A stretch of 64,000 bases of DNA from Elusimicrobiaceae bacterium (GCA_017525025.1 JAFXUJ010000014.1:62001-126000); one strand, 5' to 3'. Shown: positions 36,071 through 45,294, numbered from the stretch's first letter. Numbers and translations are program-made. The notes: generated from the sequence alone by a model not told the origin.

Positions 36071-37693
36071 ATGGGACAAGAGAAAGGTTATTTAGCGCTT
36101 GTACTGCATGCACATTTGCCCTTCATTAAACACCCGGAATACCCGGATTTCTTAGAAGAAGATTGGTTTTATGAAGCTATGGTGGAAACCTATATTCCGC
36201 TGCTGAACGTGTTTGAAAATTTAACAGCGGAAGGAACCGATTTCCGCCTTACCATGACGCTTACCCCCCCGCTTTGCAACATGATGGAAGATCCGCTACT
36301 CATTGAGCGTTTCCGTCATTACCTAAACAAACGGGTAGAGCTTTCCGGTCGGGAATTAGACAGAACCCGCGGGACAGAATTTGAAAACGTCGCCCGCATG
36401 TATTTTGATAAATTCCGCCGTTACCAAGATTTATTTGAAAACCGCTATCACGGGCACGTCTTGCAAGGTTTCAAAAAATTCCAAGACATGGGCAAGTTGG
36501 AAATCATTACTTGTTGTGCCACACACGGCTATTTGCCGTTGATGGTACATAAAGAAAGTGTAAATGCCCAAATCAAAATCGCCGCTAATGATTATCGCCG
36601 CCGCTTTGGCCGCGGTCCGCGCGGCATTTGGTTGGCCGAATGTGCCTACAACCCCGGAGATGATAAATTCTTACGGGAAGAAGGCATCCGTTTTTTCTTT
36701 ACCGAAGCTCACGGCATTTTACACGGAACTCCGCGCCCGAAATACGGCATTTATGCCCCGGTGTATTGCCCGCAAACGGGTGTGGCGGCTTTTGCGCGTG
36801 ATATGGAATCGGCCCAGCAAGTGTGGAGTGCCGAATCCGGCTACCCCGGCGATCCGCGCTATCGCGAATTTTACCGTGATTTAGGGTACGATTTGGACTA
36901 CGACTATATTAAACCCTACTTACATTCCGACGGCGTACGCCGCAATATCGGCATGAAGTATCATAAAATTACCGGCAAAGTGGCCCTTAACCAAAAACAG
37001 GCATATAATCCTTACGAAGCCCGCGAAATCGCCGCCGAACACGCCGGAAATTTTATGTTCAACCGCCAAAAACAAATAGAATACCTCAGCACGGTAATTG
37101 ACCGCAAACCGTTGGTGGTATCTATGTATGACGCTGAATTATACGGACACTGGTGGTACGAAGGAATTGATTTCTTAGAGTTCTTATTCAAGAAAATCTA
37201 TTACGACCAAAAAGACATTAAACTCATTACCCCCAGCGAATATTTAGGTATCTATCCGCAAAACCAAGTGGTACAACCTTCCATGTCCTCTTGGGGAGAT
37301 AAAGGTTATCACGATGTTTGGCTCAACAGCGGGAACGATTGGATCTACCGCCACCTCATCAAAGCGTCCGAACGCATGATGGAACTGGCCAATAAATTCC
37401 CACATGCAGAAGGTCTCTTGCGCCGGGCCCTTAACCAACTGGCCCGGGAATTAGTGCTGATGCAATCGTCTGATTGGGCCTTCTTGATGACTACCGGCAC
37501 CGCCAAAGAATATTCCACAAAGCGCACGAAGGATCATGTGAAACGGTTTAACGAACTGTATGAACAAGTCCAAGGCAACCGCATAGATGAGGGATATGTG
37601 TACGATTTGGAACAAAAGGATTCTATTTTCCAACACATGGACTATAACGTCTATTCTTCCGCAGCCAAAGAAGCAGTAACGGCTAAATATTAA
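36071..37693 (+). CDS. GH57 family 1,4-alpha-glucan branching enzyme
   Basis: 540 aa, usual length. N-terminal GH57 barrel (YLALVLHAHLPFIKHPEYPDFLEEDW), catalytic nucleophile in WLAECAYNPG (Glu near 190) and acid/base in MYDAELYGHWWYEG (Asp near 353), with a C-terminal helical (DUF1957) domain. It introduces alpha-1,6 branches into glycogen-like glucans in the cytosol. Operon partner: the DUF4912 gene. Confidence 0.93.
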   Translation: MGQEKGYLALVLHAHLPFIKHPEYPDFLEEDWFYEAMVETYIPLLNVFENLTAEGTDFRLTMTLTPPLCNMMEDPLLIERFRHYLNKRVELSGRELDRTRGTEFENVARMYFDKFRRYQDLFENRYHGHVLQGFKKFQDMGKLEIITCCATHGYLPLMVHKESVNAQIKIAANDYRRRFGRGPRGIWLAECAYNPGDDKFLREEGIRFFFTEAHGILHGTPRPKYGIYAPVYCPQTGVAAFARDMESAQQVWSAESGYPGDPRYREFYRDLGYDLDYDYIKPYLHSDGVRRNIGMKYHKITGKVALNQKQAYNPYEAREIAAEHAGNFMFNRQKQIEYLSTVIDRKPLVVSMYDAELYGHWWYEGIDFLEFLFKKIYYDQKDIKLITPSEYLGIYPQNQVVQPSMSSWGDKGYHDVWLNSGNDWIYRHLIKASERMMELANKFPHAEGLLRRALNQLARELVLMQSSDWAFLMTTGTAKEYSTKRTKDHVKRFNELYEQVQGNRIDEGYVYDLEQKDSIFQHMDYNVYSSAAKEAVTAKY

Positions 37694-37699
37694 GTTTAC

Positions 37700-37733
37700 G
37701 TCCCCGGGTTTATACGTTTTACCCGGGGATTAT
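37700..37733 (+). terminator. Hairpin terminator after the branching enzyme
   Basis: TCCCCGGGT / ACCCGGGGA stem, followed by a weak T-rich ttatta. A second perfect hairpin, GACCTAG-taacgg-CTAGGTC, follows at 37744-37763 without a T run. Confidence 0.75.
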
Positions 37734-37808
37734 TATGCCCCAAAGACCTAGTAACGGCTAGGTCCTTAGGCCCTTGTATTTCCTCGGCAAACACAGTATC
37801 CTATAAGT

Positions 37809-39017
37809 ATGAAAAAGCCCTTTTTATACACATTTTTCTTTATTTTTTTGCTAACTCCGCTGGTGGCGTTTGGACAACCTAAGACCTTGGAGGGCATGGG
37901 CAAAGCAGCTACATCCACGGATAGGATTACGTCCAAAGTGACGGCCGGTGTTAACGCCGGCACAGCCGCCGGTGCTTGCAATACGCAACGTTTTATTTTG
38001 CCGGAATTTCATTTAGCAAGCCCTTCAAACTTGGCCACTACCTTGAGAGATAGCCCGTATAAGGAACTTCTTAATTCTCACACCCACTATACCCAACACA
38101 ATGCCCAAGCTTGGCAAGCATTAAAAGAAATACACACTTTTGCTTTCTCTCCACGTACAGAAAAGGGCTCGCCGTACTTAATCGGGAAATTAAAAGCCTT
38201 TGTAAAAGATCCCTATTTTATGCAAGTAATGGAACAAAATTTATCTGCCCAACGCTATGAAACGGCCATGCGGGACTTGTCCAACTTCTACGGCTTAAGT
38301 GCGGAATTTATCCCTCAAAATCTTAACTTTCCACAGGCCACCACACCCGAGCAAGCTTTCGTAAATACCACCTTGGACTTTTTGGACCAACACCCGCATA
38401 AAGTATCCTTACAACTACGCGAAGTGTTGAAAAATCCGCAAGTTCGCCCCTTTAAAAAGGGTATCAATACCTATATTCACCATTCTTCCACTTTGACGCC
38501 CCAAGATAGGGAAAATTTTACCGACATGTTACATGAAATTTACCGCATACATGTTCAATCGTTAAAACAAGCCTATCAGTCAACAGACGTCTGCGTTACG
38601 GTATCGTTCTATAACAAAGCCCTTAGCGAACTGGAAGATTTTGTGAAAGCCCACAACCGCAGACCGCGTTGGGACGGCCCCCTGGAAGAACGGCAACTAT
38701 ATAACCAACTCATGATCATTACCCATGAGAACCCCTTTAATCTTTTTGCCGAAGCGCTCTTCCCTTTACAAGAGATCAACCGTATTTTGGCACAATATCC
38801 GTCTATCATGCTTTCGTGGGAATCCACCTTAGAGCGCATAGAAGCATTTATCCAGCAAAACGGCTTTTATCCGCGCTCATACGAGAAAACCGGCGGCAAC
38901 ACGACCGAGGAAGAATTATGGTTACTGGATCACGTCAAGCACCATCTCCATGCTAACCCCCTATTGTACCCACGACTAGAACAACTAAAAATTAAATACA
39001 ATTTACCGCTTGAATAA
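37809..39017 (+). CDS. Secreted protein of unknown function with two helicase-associated-like repeats
   Basis: 402 aa with a signal peptide (about 1-22, ending VAFG|QP). Most of the protein is predicted helical without hydrophobic segments. Two C-terminal segments, ELEDFVKAHNRRPRW near 275-310 and RIEAFIQQNGFYPRS near 340-375, share an aromatic/proline pattern reminiscent of small 'helicase-associated' (HA) repeats. No enzyme motif seen. Single-gene unit closed by the terminator at 39019-39046. Confidence 0.6.
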   Translation: MKKPFLYTFFFIFLLTPLVAFGQPKTLEGMGKAATSTDRITSKVTAGVNAGTAAGACNTQRFILPEFHLASPSNLATTLRDSPYKELLNSHTHYTQHNAQAWQALKEIHTFAFSPRTEKGSPYLIGKLKAFVKDPYFMQVMEQNLSAQRYETAMRDLSNFYGLSAEFIPQNLNFPQATTPEQAFVNTTLDFLDQHPHKVSLQLREVLKNPQVRPFKKGINTYIHHSSTLTPQDRENFTDMLHEIYRIHVQSLKQAYQSTDVCVTVSFYNKALSELEDFVKAHNRRPRWDGPLEERQLYNQLMIITHENPFNLFAEALFPLQEINRILAQYPSIMLSWESTLERIEAFIQQNGFYPRSYEKTGGNTTEEELWLLDHVKHHLHANPLLYPRLEQLKIKYNLPLE

Positions 39018-39018
39018 C

Positions 39019-39046
39019 AAAAACCCCCGGTGCAACCGGGGGTTTC
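39019..39046. terminator. Bidirectional terminator
   Basis: Perfect ACCCCCGGT / ACCGGGGGT stem with a GCA loop, flanked by A and T runs, between convergent genes. Confidence 0.92.
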
Positions 39047-39065
39047 ATTTATCGGAAAAATCACG

Positions 39066-40394
39066 TTATTTTTGCAGTTTGGCGGCGTCCGTTACCAACA
39101 TGGCAAAGTAGGGAGCCTTGCCCTCTTCTTCCGCGAAGATAGCATACCGGCCCGTTACGTTAAAGTAACGCGGCGTGGGCTTTGCGGAGGGCCCGGCGGT
39201 GCTTTTCCTCGTTTGCAAGATAGCTTCCGATTTTAATTTAACACCGGTTTCATCCATTTTGAATTGAATCGTTTCCAACGCTAAAGCAATTTGAAACGGA
39301 AGGTCCTGCCCGGGAACGTGAATGTCCTGGTTGTAAAGTTCCTTAAATTCCCGCTCATTATTAAATTCAATAACAGGGGCTTTAAATTGGTCTGTCGTAC
39401 TTAAATTATGAATACCTTTATATACCTTTGCGGCAGATGTCATTTGACGGTATAATTCGTCCAACGTGCCTTCTTTATCCGTGCGGTAGAGATGGACTTT
39501 ATCACCCGCTTTGGAAAGTAGCGTGACAGCAAAGTCGTTGCGGTTGCGATAAAACAACACGCGTACGGAATCTTTGCTTTGGGCTTCCCCCAAGCCGAAG
39601 TATTTGACTTTTTCTTGGCTGCCCGCAAACGGACCCGGCAACAATTTTTTAAACGCCGCTACGTATTCAAAGTCCTTTTTAAGCATGGCATATAAAGTAT
39701 AATTCAACGGGCCGGGTTTCCATTCTCCCTTATCCAATACATCACTTGTCTCATTGAATTTCTCTTTAATACCTTGTTCAATAGTTTGTTTCAACTCCGG
39801 GGAGGTAGGGCCCCACGCTTTGTAATACGCACTTTCGGCCAGTTCGTTTACGCTAAACGATTGCTTATTGAGAAAATCAGCCATAGGCGGATTTCCGTTT
39901 ATAAAAGTAACGGGCTCTTTTAAAAGTTCATTGGCAAAATCGTTCCACACCAGTTGGAACGTGCCCGCCCAGGCTTGGTTCGTGGCTGTGGAAGGGGTAT
40001 CTAACGTAGGCAAAATTTCAAAAGTATAGGGTTGGGCAGGTTCTTTGGGCGCCGCCGTTTGGACAGCCTTAACCGGTTGCTTTTTAACGGACTTAACAAC
40101 TTTTGTTTTCTTTTTAACCGGGGTTTGCTTGGGCGATTTAACGGCCGGGGAAGTGGCCGGTTCCGGCAACAATCCTTCATCTTCCGGGCAGTTGCCGTTT
40201 TCATCACACAGGGTAATCTCTACCGAATACGCCTGGGAATTGGCTTTTTTTCTATTGCCAGGTCGGCGAGGGCGCGGACTCTTATGCCCGGCAGAAGATT
40301 GCCCGGGCCTGATTAAATCCGCATAAGACAAAGTCGGCCCACAGATAGCCAACGCTATTACACAAATGCCCAACAACCAGAAAGATTTTCTCAT
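39066..40394 (-). CDS. Exported protein with weak serpin-like C-terminus
   Basis: 442 aa. Signal peptide (about 1-25), then a Pro/Lys-rich linker (residues about 30-130, many PVKKK-type repeats), then a folded domain of about 300 aa. The end (IQFKMDETGVKLKSEAIL, a Thr/Pro/Ser loop, PRYFNVTGRYAIFAEEEG) resembles the hinge, reactive loop and closing strands of serpins by eye. Similar uncharacterised proteins occur in gut Firmicutes as far as I recall. Start ATG follows TGAGGAG. Function unknown. Confidence 0.6.
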   Translation of the reverse strand: MRKSFWLLGICVIALAICGPTLSYADLIRPGQSSAGHKSPRPRRPGNRKKANSQAYSVEITLCDENGNCPEDEGLLPEPATSPAVKSPKQTPVKKKTKVVKSVKKQPVKAVQTAAPKEPAQPYTFEILPTLDTPSTATNQAWAGTFQLVWNDFANELLKEPVTFINGNPPMADFLNKQSFSVNELAESAYYKAWGPTSPELKQTIEQGIKEKFNETSDVLDKGEWKPGPLNYTLYAMLKKDFEYVAAFKKLLPGPFAGSQEKVKYFGLGEAQSKDSVRVLFYRNRNDFAVTLLSKAGDKVHLYRTDKEGTLDELYRQMTSAAKVYKGIHNLSTTDQFKAPVIEFNNEREFKELYNQDIHVPGQDLPFQIALALETIQFKMDETGVKLKSEAILQTRKSTAGPSAKPTPRYFNVTGRYAIFAEEEGKAPYFAMLVTDAAKLQK

Positions 40395-40407
40395 GTGTGC
40401 TCCTCAT

Positions 40408-40442
40408 ATAAAAAATATTCTGCCAAACGGCAGAATATTTTT
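40408..40442 (-). terminator. Terminator of greA
   Basis: AATATTCTGCC / GGCAGAATATT stem with AAAC loop; a seven-T run follows on the minus strand. Confidence 0.9.
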
Positions 40443-40452
40443 AACACATTTT

Positions 40453-40923
40453 TTATTTATATTCCAATTTGATTAACTTATATTTCTTTGGTCCTCGCGG
40501 CAAGATCGCCTCAAACGTGTCACCTTGCGCATGGCCTAACACCCCATTAGCCAACGGAGATTTAACCGATAAAAGACCTTTATCCGGGTTAGATTCCATA
40601 GAACCGACTAACGTATACGTAAACTCAATATCGGCTTCCAAATCTTTAATGGTAACCGTCGCGCCGATACGCGCTTTGGTGTGGTCTACTTCCAAATCAT
40701 CCGTGATTTGCGCATTACGCAAGCGCGTTTCCAAATCTTGGATGCGGATCAGCGTTTCGGCTTGTTTTTCTTTGGCGGCGTGGTACTCGGCATTTTCTTT
40801 TAAATCGCCTTGCGCGGCCGCTTCGCCGATTTCATTAGACAATTGCGCTTTTAATTCTTTTAAATTTTTTAGCTCGTTTACGAGCGCTTCGTATTTTTTA
40901 CGGCTTACATAGAATTGTTCCAT
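40453..40923 (-). CDS. greA: Transcription elongation factor GreA
   Basis: 156 aa. N-terminal coiled coil (KKYEALVNELKNLKELKAQLSNEIGEAA) with the acidic loop DLKENAEYHAAKEKQ that reaches the RNA-polymerase secondary channel, then the C-terminal FKBP-like domain (IEFTYTLVGSMESNPDKGLLSVKSPLANGVLGH). It stimulates transcript cleavage in backtracked complexes. Single gene with its own terminator. Confidence 0.95.
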   Translation of the reverse strand: MEQFYVSRKKYEALVNELKNLKELKAQLSNEIGEAAAQGDLKENAEYHAAKEKQAETLIRIQDLETRLRNAQITDDLEVDHTKARIGATVTIKDLEADIEFTYTLVGSMESNPDKGLLSVKSPLANGVLGHAQGDTFEAILPRGPKKYKLIKLEYK

Positions 40924-40998
40924 AAGTACTTACTCCTTCTTGTCTAATTTAGTGTACCAATTATGCGCATTTATTTCAATCTGCTTTCCATATTATTA

Positions 40999-41004
40999 TA
41001 TAAT
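40999..41004 (+). promoter_or_regulatory. -10 hexamer TATAAT before the S1C protease
   Basis: TATAAT ends 6 nt before the ATG at 41011. The intervening CAAGGT holds an AAGG too close to serve as a normal ribosome binding site. Confidence 0.6.
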
Positions 41005-41010
41005 CAAGGT

Positions 41011-41796
41011 ATGGCCAAGTATTTTACCTCTCTCTTTTTTATGCTAGTGGCGGTCGGTTTCTTATCGGCCGAGGAGCACCATATCCGCATTGCGCGGGAG
41101 AATACCCCCACAGTCGTGGCAGTGAACGTGGCTAAAAAAGACGGCTCCACCTTCACGGGCACCGGTTTTTTTCTCACACCGGACGGGCTATTGGCCACGA
41201 ACCGCCACGTTTGCGAAGACTCCCTTTATGTTAACATTACCGATTATCAAGGTACTGTATCCGGCGAAGCTAAAATCGTAGCGGTCGCCCAAAACGTAGA
41301 TTTAGCTTTGCTCAAAATAGAAGCCCAAAATCTGCCTACGGTTCGGCTGGACGCCACTTCTCCGGTACTTCCCGGGCAGGACATTACAGTAATTGGCAAT
41401 CCGCGCCGCTTGCAAAATACCATTTCGGCCGGGCTCGTCAGCCAAGTGCGTCAAAAAGCAGACGGTATTATTTGGTACCAAATCAGCGCGCCCATTTCCC
41501 CCAGCTCCAGCGGTAGCCCGGTCTTTAATACGGACGGAGAAGTAATAGCCGTGGCTTTTGCCAGCTTGAAAGGGGAAGACAACCAAAACCTAAACTTTGC
41601 CGTCCCGGCCGATTACCTATTACAACTGGTTACAGCCACCGGGTACCGTCTTCCTCCGCCACCGGCACCGAGGCCGGACAACACACCAAAAGTATCGGCC
41701 AATCCCCTGGTTCGTCACGTGCAAAAATCGTGGAACATTTTGAAACGTCTATTGGGTTTTGAGAGCCGGAAGGCCCATATGGAATCTAGGGCTTAG
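41011..41796 (+). CDS. Exported trypsin-like (S1C, DegP-type) serine protease without PDZ
   Basis: 261 aa from the ATG at 41011; the longer frame would start upstream of the probable promoter. Signal peptide AKYFTSLFFMLVAVGFLSA. Catalytic triad in order: His in TNRHVCED, Asp in NVDLALLK, Ser in SSSGSPVF. The protein ends after the protease domain with a Pro-rich linker and a basic tail (RHVQKSWNILKRLL); no PDZ domain, so it is not a full DegP. Probably periplasmic. Confidence 0.87.
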   Translation: MAKYFTSLFFMLVAVGFLSAEEHHIRIARENTPTVVAVNVAKKDGSTFTGTGFFLTPDGLLATNRHVCEDSLYVNITDYQGTVSGEAKIVAVAQNVDLALLKIEAQNLPTVRLDATSPVLPGQDITVIGNPRRLQNTISAGLVSQVRQKADGIIWYQISAPISPSSSGSPVFNTDGEVIAVAFASLKGEDNQNLNFAVPADYLLQLVTATGYRLPPPPAPRPDNTPKVSANPLVRHVQKSWNILKRLLGFESRKAHMESRA

Positions 41797-41886
41797 TACC
41801 CTTGAAAAGTTGTCCAGAAACAGATAGACTATACGTAGCGGTATCGTAGGAAAAACGGAATTTAATTTTATCTTAGGGAACTACTT

Positions 41887-43830
41887 ATGAAAAAATGGAT
41901 TAAATATTCACTCATTGCCGTTTGTGTCGCCTTGTTTTTATTTTTAATGTTGCCGTTTGTATTTTCACCTTCCGCTGACGAGAAAATCGCCAAGCAACAG
42001 ACCGCCCAACAACAAGCAAAACCGCAAATTTTTACTTCTAACCCGCTGACAACTTTAATGGGCCGTATTGCTAAATTTTTTGGCGGACGCAAAGATTCCC
42101 CCAGCCGAAGTGCTTTCAACCGGGCCAATCGTAAGCAACAGGGCCCTGCCGAGGAGTTTTTCATTGCCTCTCAACCGACTGAAAAAGGGAGCCGGAATTA
42201 TATCGCGTCCGCTTCTGCCGACGGAAATGAACGGGAAGACGATCGCCCAAATAGCGACCATTCCACCCCCAAAAATGTCTATGTCGTGCCGGTAGATAAC
42301 AACGTAGAATGGGTGCTAATCCGGCAAGAAGCCCCCAAAGATTCCCCCGCCGGCATGCATGAAGTTAACATAAAGGAAGATCCTTACACCCGGTATGTTA
42401 AACAAGAACGTTTGGCCCGCACGGCGCCTGCCTTAAGTTCCGAGAAACCGCAAGAGGTGCCCGATTCCCGTTTGGCCCGTTTGTTTAGACCGTTGGGACG
42501 ATTTTTTGGACTTAAGCCCAAAACCACCGAGGGAACTCAAATCGCTTCTGCCAACGGAAATACATCTACCGCGCGGCGTACCGGAAACACCTCCAACACG
42601 TTGGACCGAAACCGGGGCAAACAGGTATCTTCTTTACCTAAAGCGCAGGATGTAAACGCCGCGTTTCGTACGACAACAAAAGCCCGCCGCCGATCTTCGC
42701 GAGACCGGGACAGCAACGAAATTGAATTGAAAGATTTGGTAAATCCTGTTTATACCATTGAACAGGCCGCGCAATTGGTGGCTACTTCGGCAGTTGCCCG
42801 CCCGGGCCAACAACAGGGAAATGTGTACCAACAACAAGTACAGCAATACGAGCAACTGGTAGCCGACCGCTTACGCGCTCATTTGTTAGCTCTTTCCGGT
42901 GGGGCTGAACCAACCGACCAACTGGGCAAAACTATCTCTTGTCATATCCCCGAGGGGCTTATTACCTATCGCCCCGCTTGCGATGATGCTCTGCAAGAAG
43001 ACGATATGAATCAGCTGCGTGCGCAAAATCGCCAACGTTTTGAAGAACGCACCAACACTTCGCTGGCCCCCAGTAAGTTAACGCCTGTTTTGGGGGTAGC
43101 CGATAATAATACGTTACCTCAAATTGAAATTGAAGAAGATATTGATATAGGGGCCGACTTAAATATCAAACAAATGTACCGCTTTATGTTGGAAAACAAC
43201 GATTGCAGTGCCAAGAATTGTTATTGGGTAGCCAACTCCGAACAACAACCCAAAGGTCTTGCCGAAACCATCAATGCGGCGGGCGTAGATTTTGAAGGAG
43301 ACCCTTTGCGCAAGTCCGGCCAAATCAAAAATCAATTCATTGAACATGAATTGGCTGCTTTGCCACCGGACGCCACCGATGAACAAAAAGAGCAAAGACG
43401 CGCCGAAATCCAACAATACAATCCGCCCTATGTTTTGTACACCTCCAGCGACATGGAACGGTTGCGCGGGCAATTACAGGAAACCCAAAACACCCCCAAT
43501 GCAACTTCGTTATACATTGCTTCCCCGGAGGATGCACAACATTTGTATGAAACATGGGGCTACAATATGCCTTCTTTCTATGCTCGGCACGCGCACCAGG
43601 CCCTTACCACAGACGAACAGCCCTTGCCGGCCCGCTCGGCTACGTTGGTGGATGATTTGGCGGACCATGTACTCTTTATGCAAGGAGTCATGCAAGAAAT
43701 TCAACGGGATGCCTCCCAGCAAGCCGTGGGAAATACCGTCGGGCCTATTGTTCAAGAAATACAGGACCAGTTAGCCCACGAAAAAGAAACTTTTGATCAA
43801 AACAATCCGTTGGGCAAAACAAAAAAATAG
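41887..43830 (+). CDS. Large membrane-anchored protein of unknown function
   Basis: 647 aa. One N-terminal transmembrane helix or signal anchor (about 7-29); the rest is hydrophilic. Low-complexity Ser/Asn/Arg/Gln-rich regions fill about 60-290. Two related short basic-aromatic segments, GRIAKFFGGRKDSPS and GRFFGLKPKTTEG, suggest an internal duplication. The C-terminal 300 residues are acidic and Gln-rich with two to four Cys (ISCHIPEG, ACDDA, NDCSAKNCYW). No recognised domain. Starts 90 bp after the protease gene; its terminator is at 43850-43882. Confidence 0.62.
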   Translation: MKKWIKYSLIAVCVALFLFLMLPFVFSPSADEKIAKQQTAQQQAKPQIFTSNPLTTLMGRIAKFFGGRKDSPSRSAFNRANRKQQGPAEEFFIASQPTEKGSRNYIASASADGNEREDDRPNSDHSTPKNVYVVPVDNNVEWVLIRQEAPKDSPAGMHEVNIKEDPYTRYVKQERLARTAPALSSEKPQEVPDSRLARLFRPLGRFFGLKPKTTEGTQIASANGNTSTARRTGNTSNTLDRNRGKQVSSLPKAQDVNAAFRTTTKARRRSSRDRDSNEIELKDLVNPVYTIEQAAQLVATSAVARPGQQQGNVYQQQVQQYEQLVADRLRAHLLALSGGAEPTDQLGKTISCHIPEGLITYRPACDDALQEDDMNQLRAQNRQRFEERTNTSLAPSKLTPVLGVADNNTLPQIEIEEDIDIGADLNIKQMYRFMLENNDCSAKNCYWVANSEQQPKGLAETINAAGVDFEGDPLRKSGQIKNQFIEHELAALPPDATDEQKEQRRAEIQQYNPPYVLYTSSDMERLRGQLQETQNTPNATSLYIASPEDAQHLYETWGYNMPSFYARHAHQALTTDEQPLPARSATLVDDLADHVLFMQGVMQEIQRDASQQAVGNTVGPIVQEIQDQLAHEKETFDQNNPLGKTKK

Positions 43831-43849
43831 CCATTCAACTCTCTTTCCA

Positions 43850-43882
43850 AACAAACGGCTTTCACAAGCCGTTTGTTCTTTT
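43850..43882 (+). terminator. Rho-independent terminator
   Basis: Perfect 11-bp ACAAACGGCTT / AAGCCGTTTGT stem, TCAC loop, then TCTTTT. Confidence 0.9.
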
Positions 43883-43985
43883 ATCCTCCTAATATTTGGG
43901 GTTTATTTTCTACCCAAAAACGGGTATAATTTGTAGAGTGGTTTGTATGTGTACCAAACGCATTATTTTGCATAGGAGCCAACCC

Positions 43986-44543
43986 ATGAGAAAATTGCTC
44001 AGTTGTTTATTACTCTGCACACTGGTATTAGCAGCCGGATGTTTTTGGAAGAAATCGTCTCCGTACAATCGCACGAGTGATAAAGAAGATTACGAACGCT
44101 TTTTAAGCAGATATGTTTTTGCGGCGTGTTTAAATATTGATAAGCCCTATGCCACATATTCACTAGCTACTTTGAATAAACGCCCTTCTAAAAATCATCC
44201 CTATCACAGCGTTACTTTTGTAAACGGCCCGTGCAAAGGCATGAGCGTTACCACGCCGTACGTCATTACCAAAACGGAACCTGTTGAAGGCGGCACCTTG
44301 CCCAGCGGTACGTTATTGCTACGCAACTATTGGAATCCGCGTGAACCCTATGACCGGGAACGGCTGGACCGTTGGAACGTAGGAATTGTCAACAACACTT
44401 CCCGTTTAAACAAGGGAATTGTTGATTTAGAATTTCCGCGTGACAGCCAAGATTTTAATCCCACACGCGAAGCTGTTTACATGCACAACGCCCGTTATAT
44501 CAAAGAACCGGAGCTGAAAGATATACGAACTTTTATACGTTAA
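43986..44543 (+). CDS. Outer-membrane-type lipoprotein of unknown function
   Basis: 185 aa from the ATG at 43986 (TAGGAG upstream). Clear lipobox LVLAAG|C (residues about 15-20). The mature part has a YERFLSRYVFAACLNI segment and an extended strand-rich region with PFPRD-like turns; no family recognised. A possible -10 (TATAAT at 43923-43928) is 58 nt upstream, giving this gene a conventional leader. First gene of the six-gene envelope series ending at 48978. Confidence 0.7.
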   Translation: MRKLLSCLLLCTLVLAAGCFWKKSSPYNRTSDKEDYERFLSRYVFAACLNIDKPYATYSLATLNKRPSKNHPYHSVTFVNGPCKGMSVTTPYVITKTEPVEGGTLPSGTLLLRNYWNPREPYDRERLDRWNVGIVNNTSRLNKGIVDLEFPRDSQDFNPTREAVYMHNARYIKEPELKDIRTFIR

Positions 44544-44553
44544 GAGGTAACCC

Positions 44554-45285
44554 ATGAAAATAAAAATTGTTTACTTGTTAGTAGCCGCACTCCTATTTCC
44601 CCTCGCCTTACAAGCGGAAGAAGGCGACCCGATCCGCGTAGAAACCATGGTGTTAGATGTTCCTACCGCCCAAGTGTTGGACCGCTACCAAGCGTCCTTT
44701 CTTTCCCGCGCGTATTCTAACGGGGATTTTATGGAAACGGTTGAATTTGGGATTCATCCGCGAATCAATTTAGGGCTTACCTTAGCCGCACACGAACTGG
44801 TCGGATCTTCCGATCATGTGCGGATCTTAAAACCGGATTTCTTACTTAAGTGGAAATTATACGACGGAAATTTGTATTGGCCGGCAATTGCCATCGGTTA
44901 CGACGGACGCCGCTATGGTTATGGATATGACAAGAGCCGCCACTATACCGGAGCCAAGCGATATTTGGATGACCGCAAAGGGGCCTATGTTTCTTTTTCC
45001 CGGGAAATCATTATTCCGGGCCTCACAGCTACAGCCGGGATGAATTTATCGGATGTGGATCTTTCCGAATTTGCTTTTTTTATAGGAGCCGCTTACCGCA
45101 TTGCCAACCCTATTGGGCTGGTGGCGGAATGGGATAACATACACAACGTTCGCGATTCGCGCGTCAATACCGCTGTACGTTTTTACTTGCACCCGGCGTT
45201 GGCTTTAGACGCTGCCGTGCGCCGCATCGGACGCGGAGATGAAAGCGAACGGATTATCCAAGTCCGTTATGTGACTCATTTTTAA
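44554..45285 (+). CDS. Exported beta-barrel-like protein (YjbH-like)
   Basis: 243 aa. Signal peptide (about 1-21, ending LQA|EE). The mature sequence alternates hydrophobic and polar residues in short strands with Gly/Asp turns (VEFGIHPRINLGLTLAAHELV, WPAIAIGYDGRRYGYGY, LSEFAFFIGAAYRIANPIGLVAEWD) and ends in an aromatic residue (VRYVTHF), as expected for an outer-membrane barrel. Resembles YjbH-domain proteins used in exopolysaccharide export, though I could not confirm that. GAGG precedes the ATG; 10 bp after the lipoprotein gene. Confidence 0.68.
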   Translation: MKIKIVYLLVAALLFPLALQAEEGDPIRVETMVLDVPTAQVLDRYQASFLSRAYSNGDFMETVEFGIHPRINLGLTLAAHELVGSSDHVRILKPDFLLKWKLYDGNLYWPAIAIGYDGRRYGYGYDKSRHYTGAKRYLDDRKGAYVSFSREIIIPGLTATAGMNLSDVDLSEFAFFIGAAYRIANPIGLVAEWDNIHNVRDSRVNTAVRFYLHPALALDAAVRRIGRGDESERIIQVRYVTHF

Positions 45286-45294
45286 GAGGAAGAT

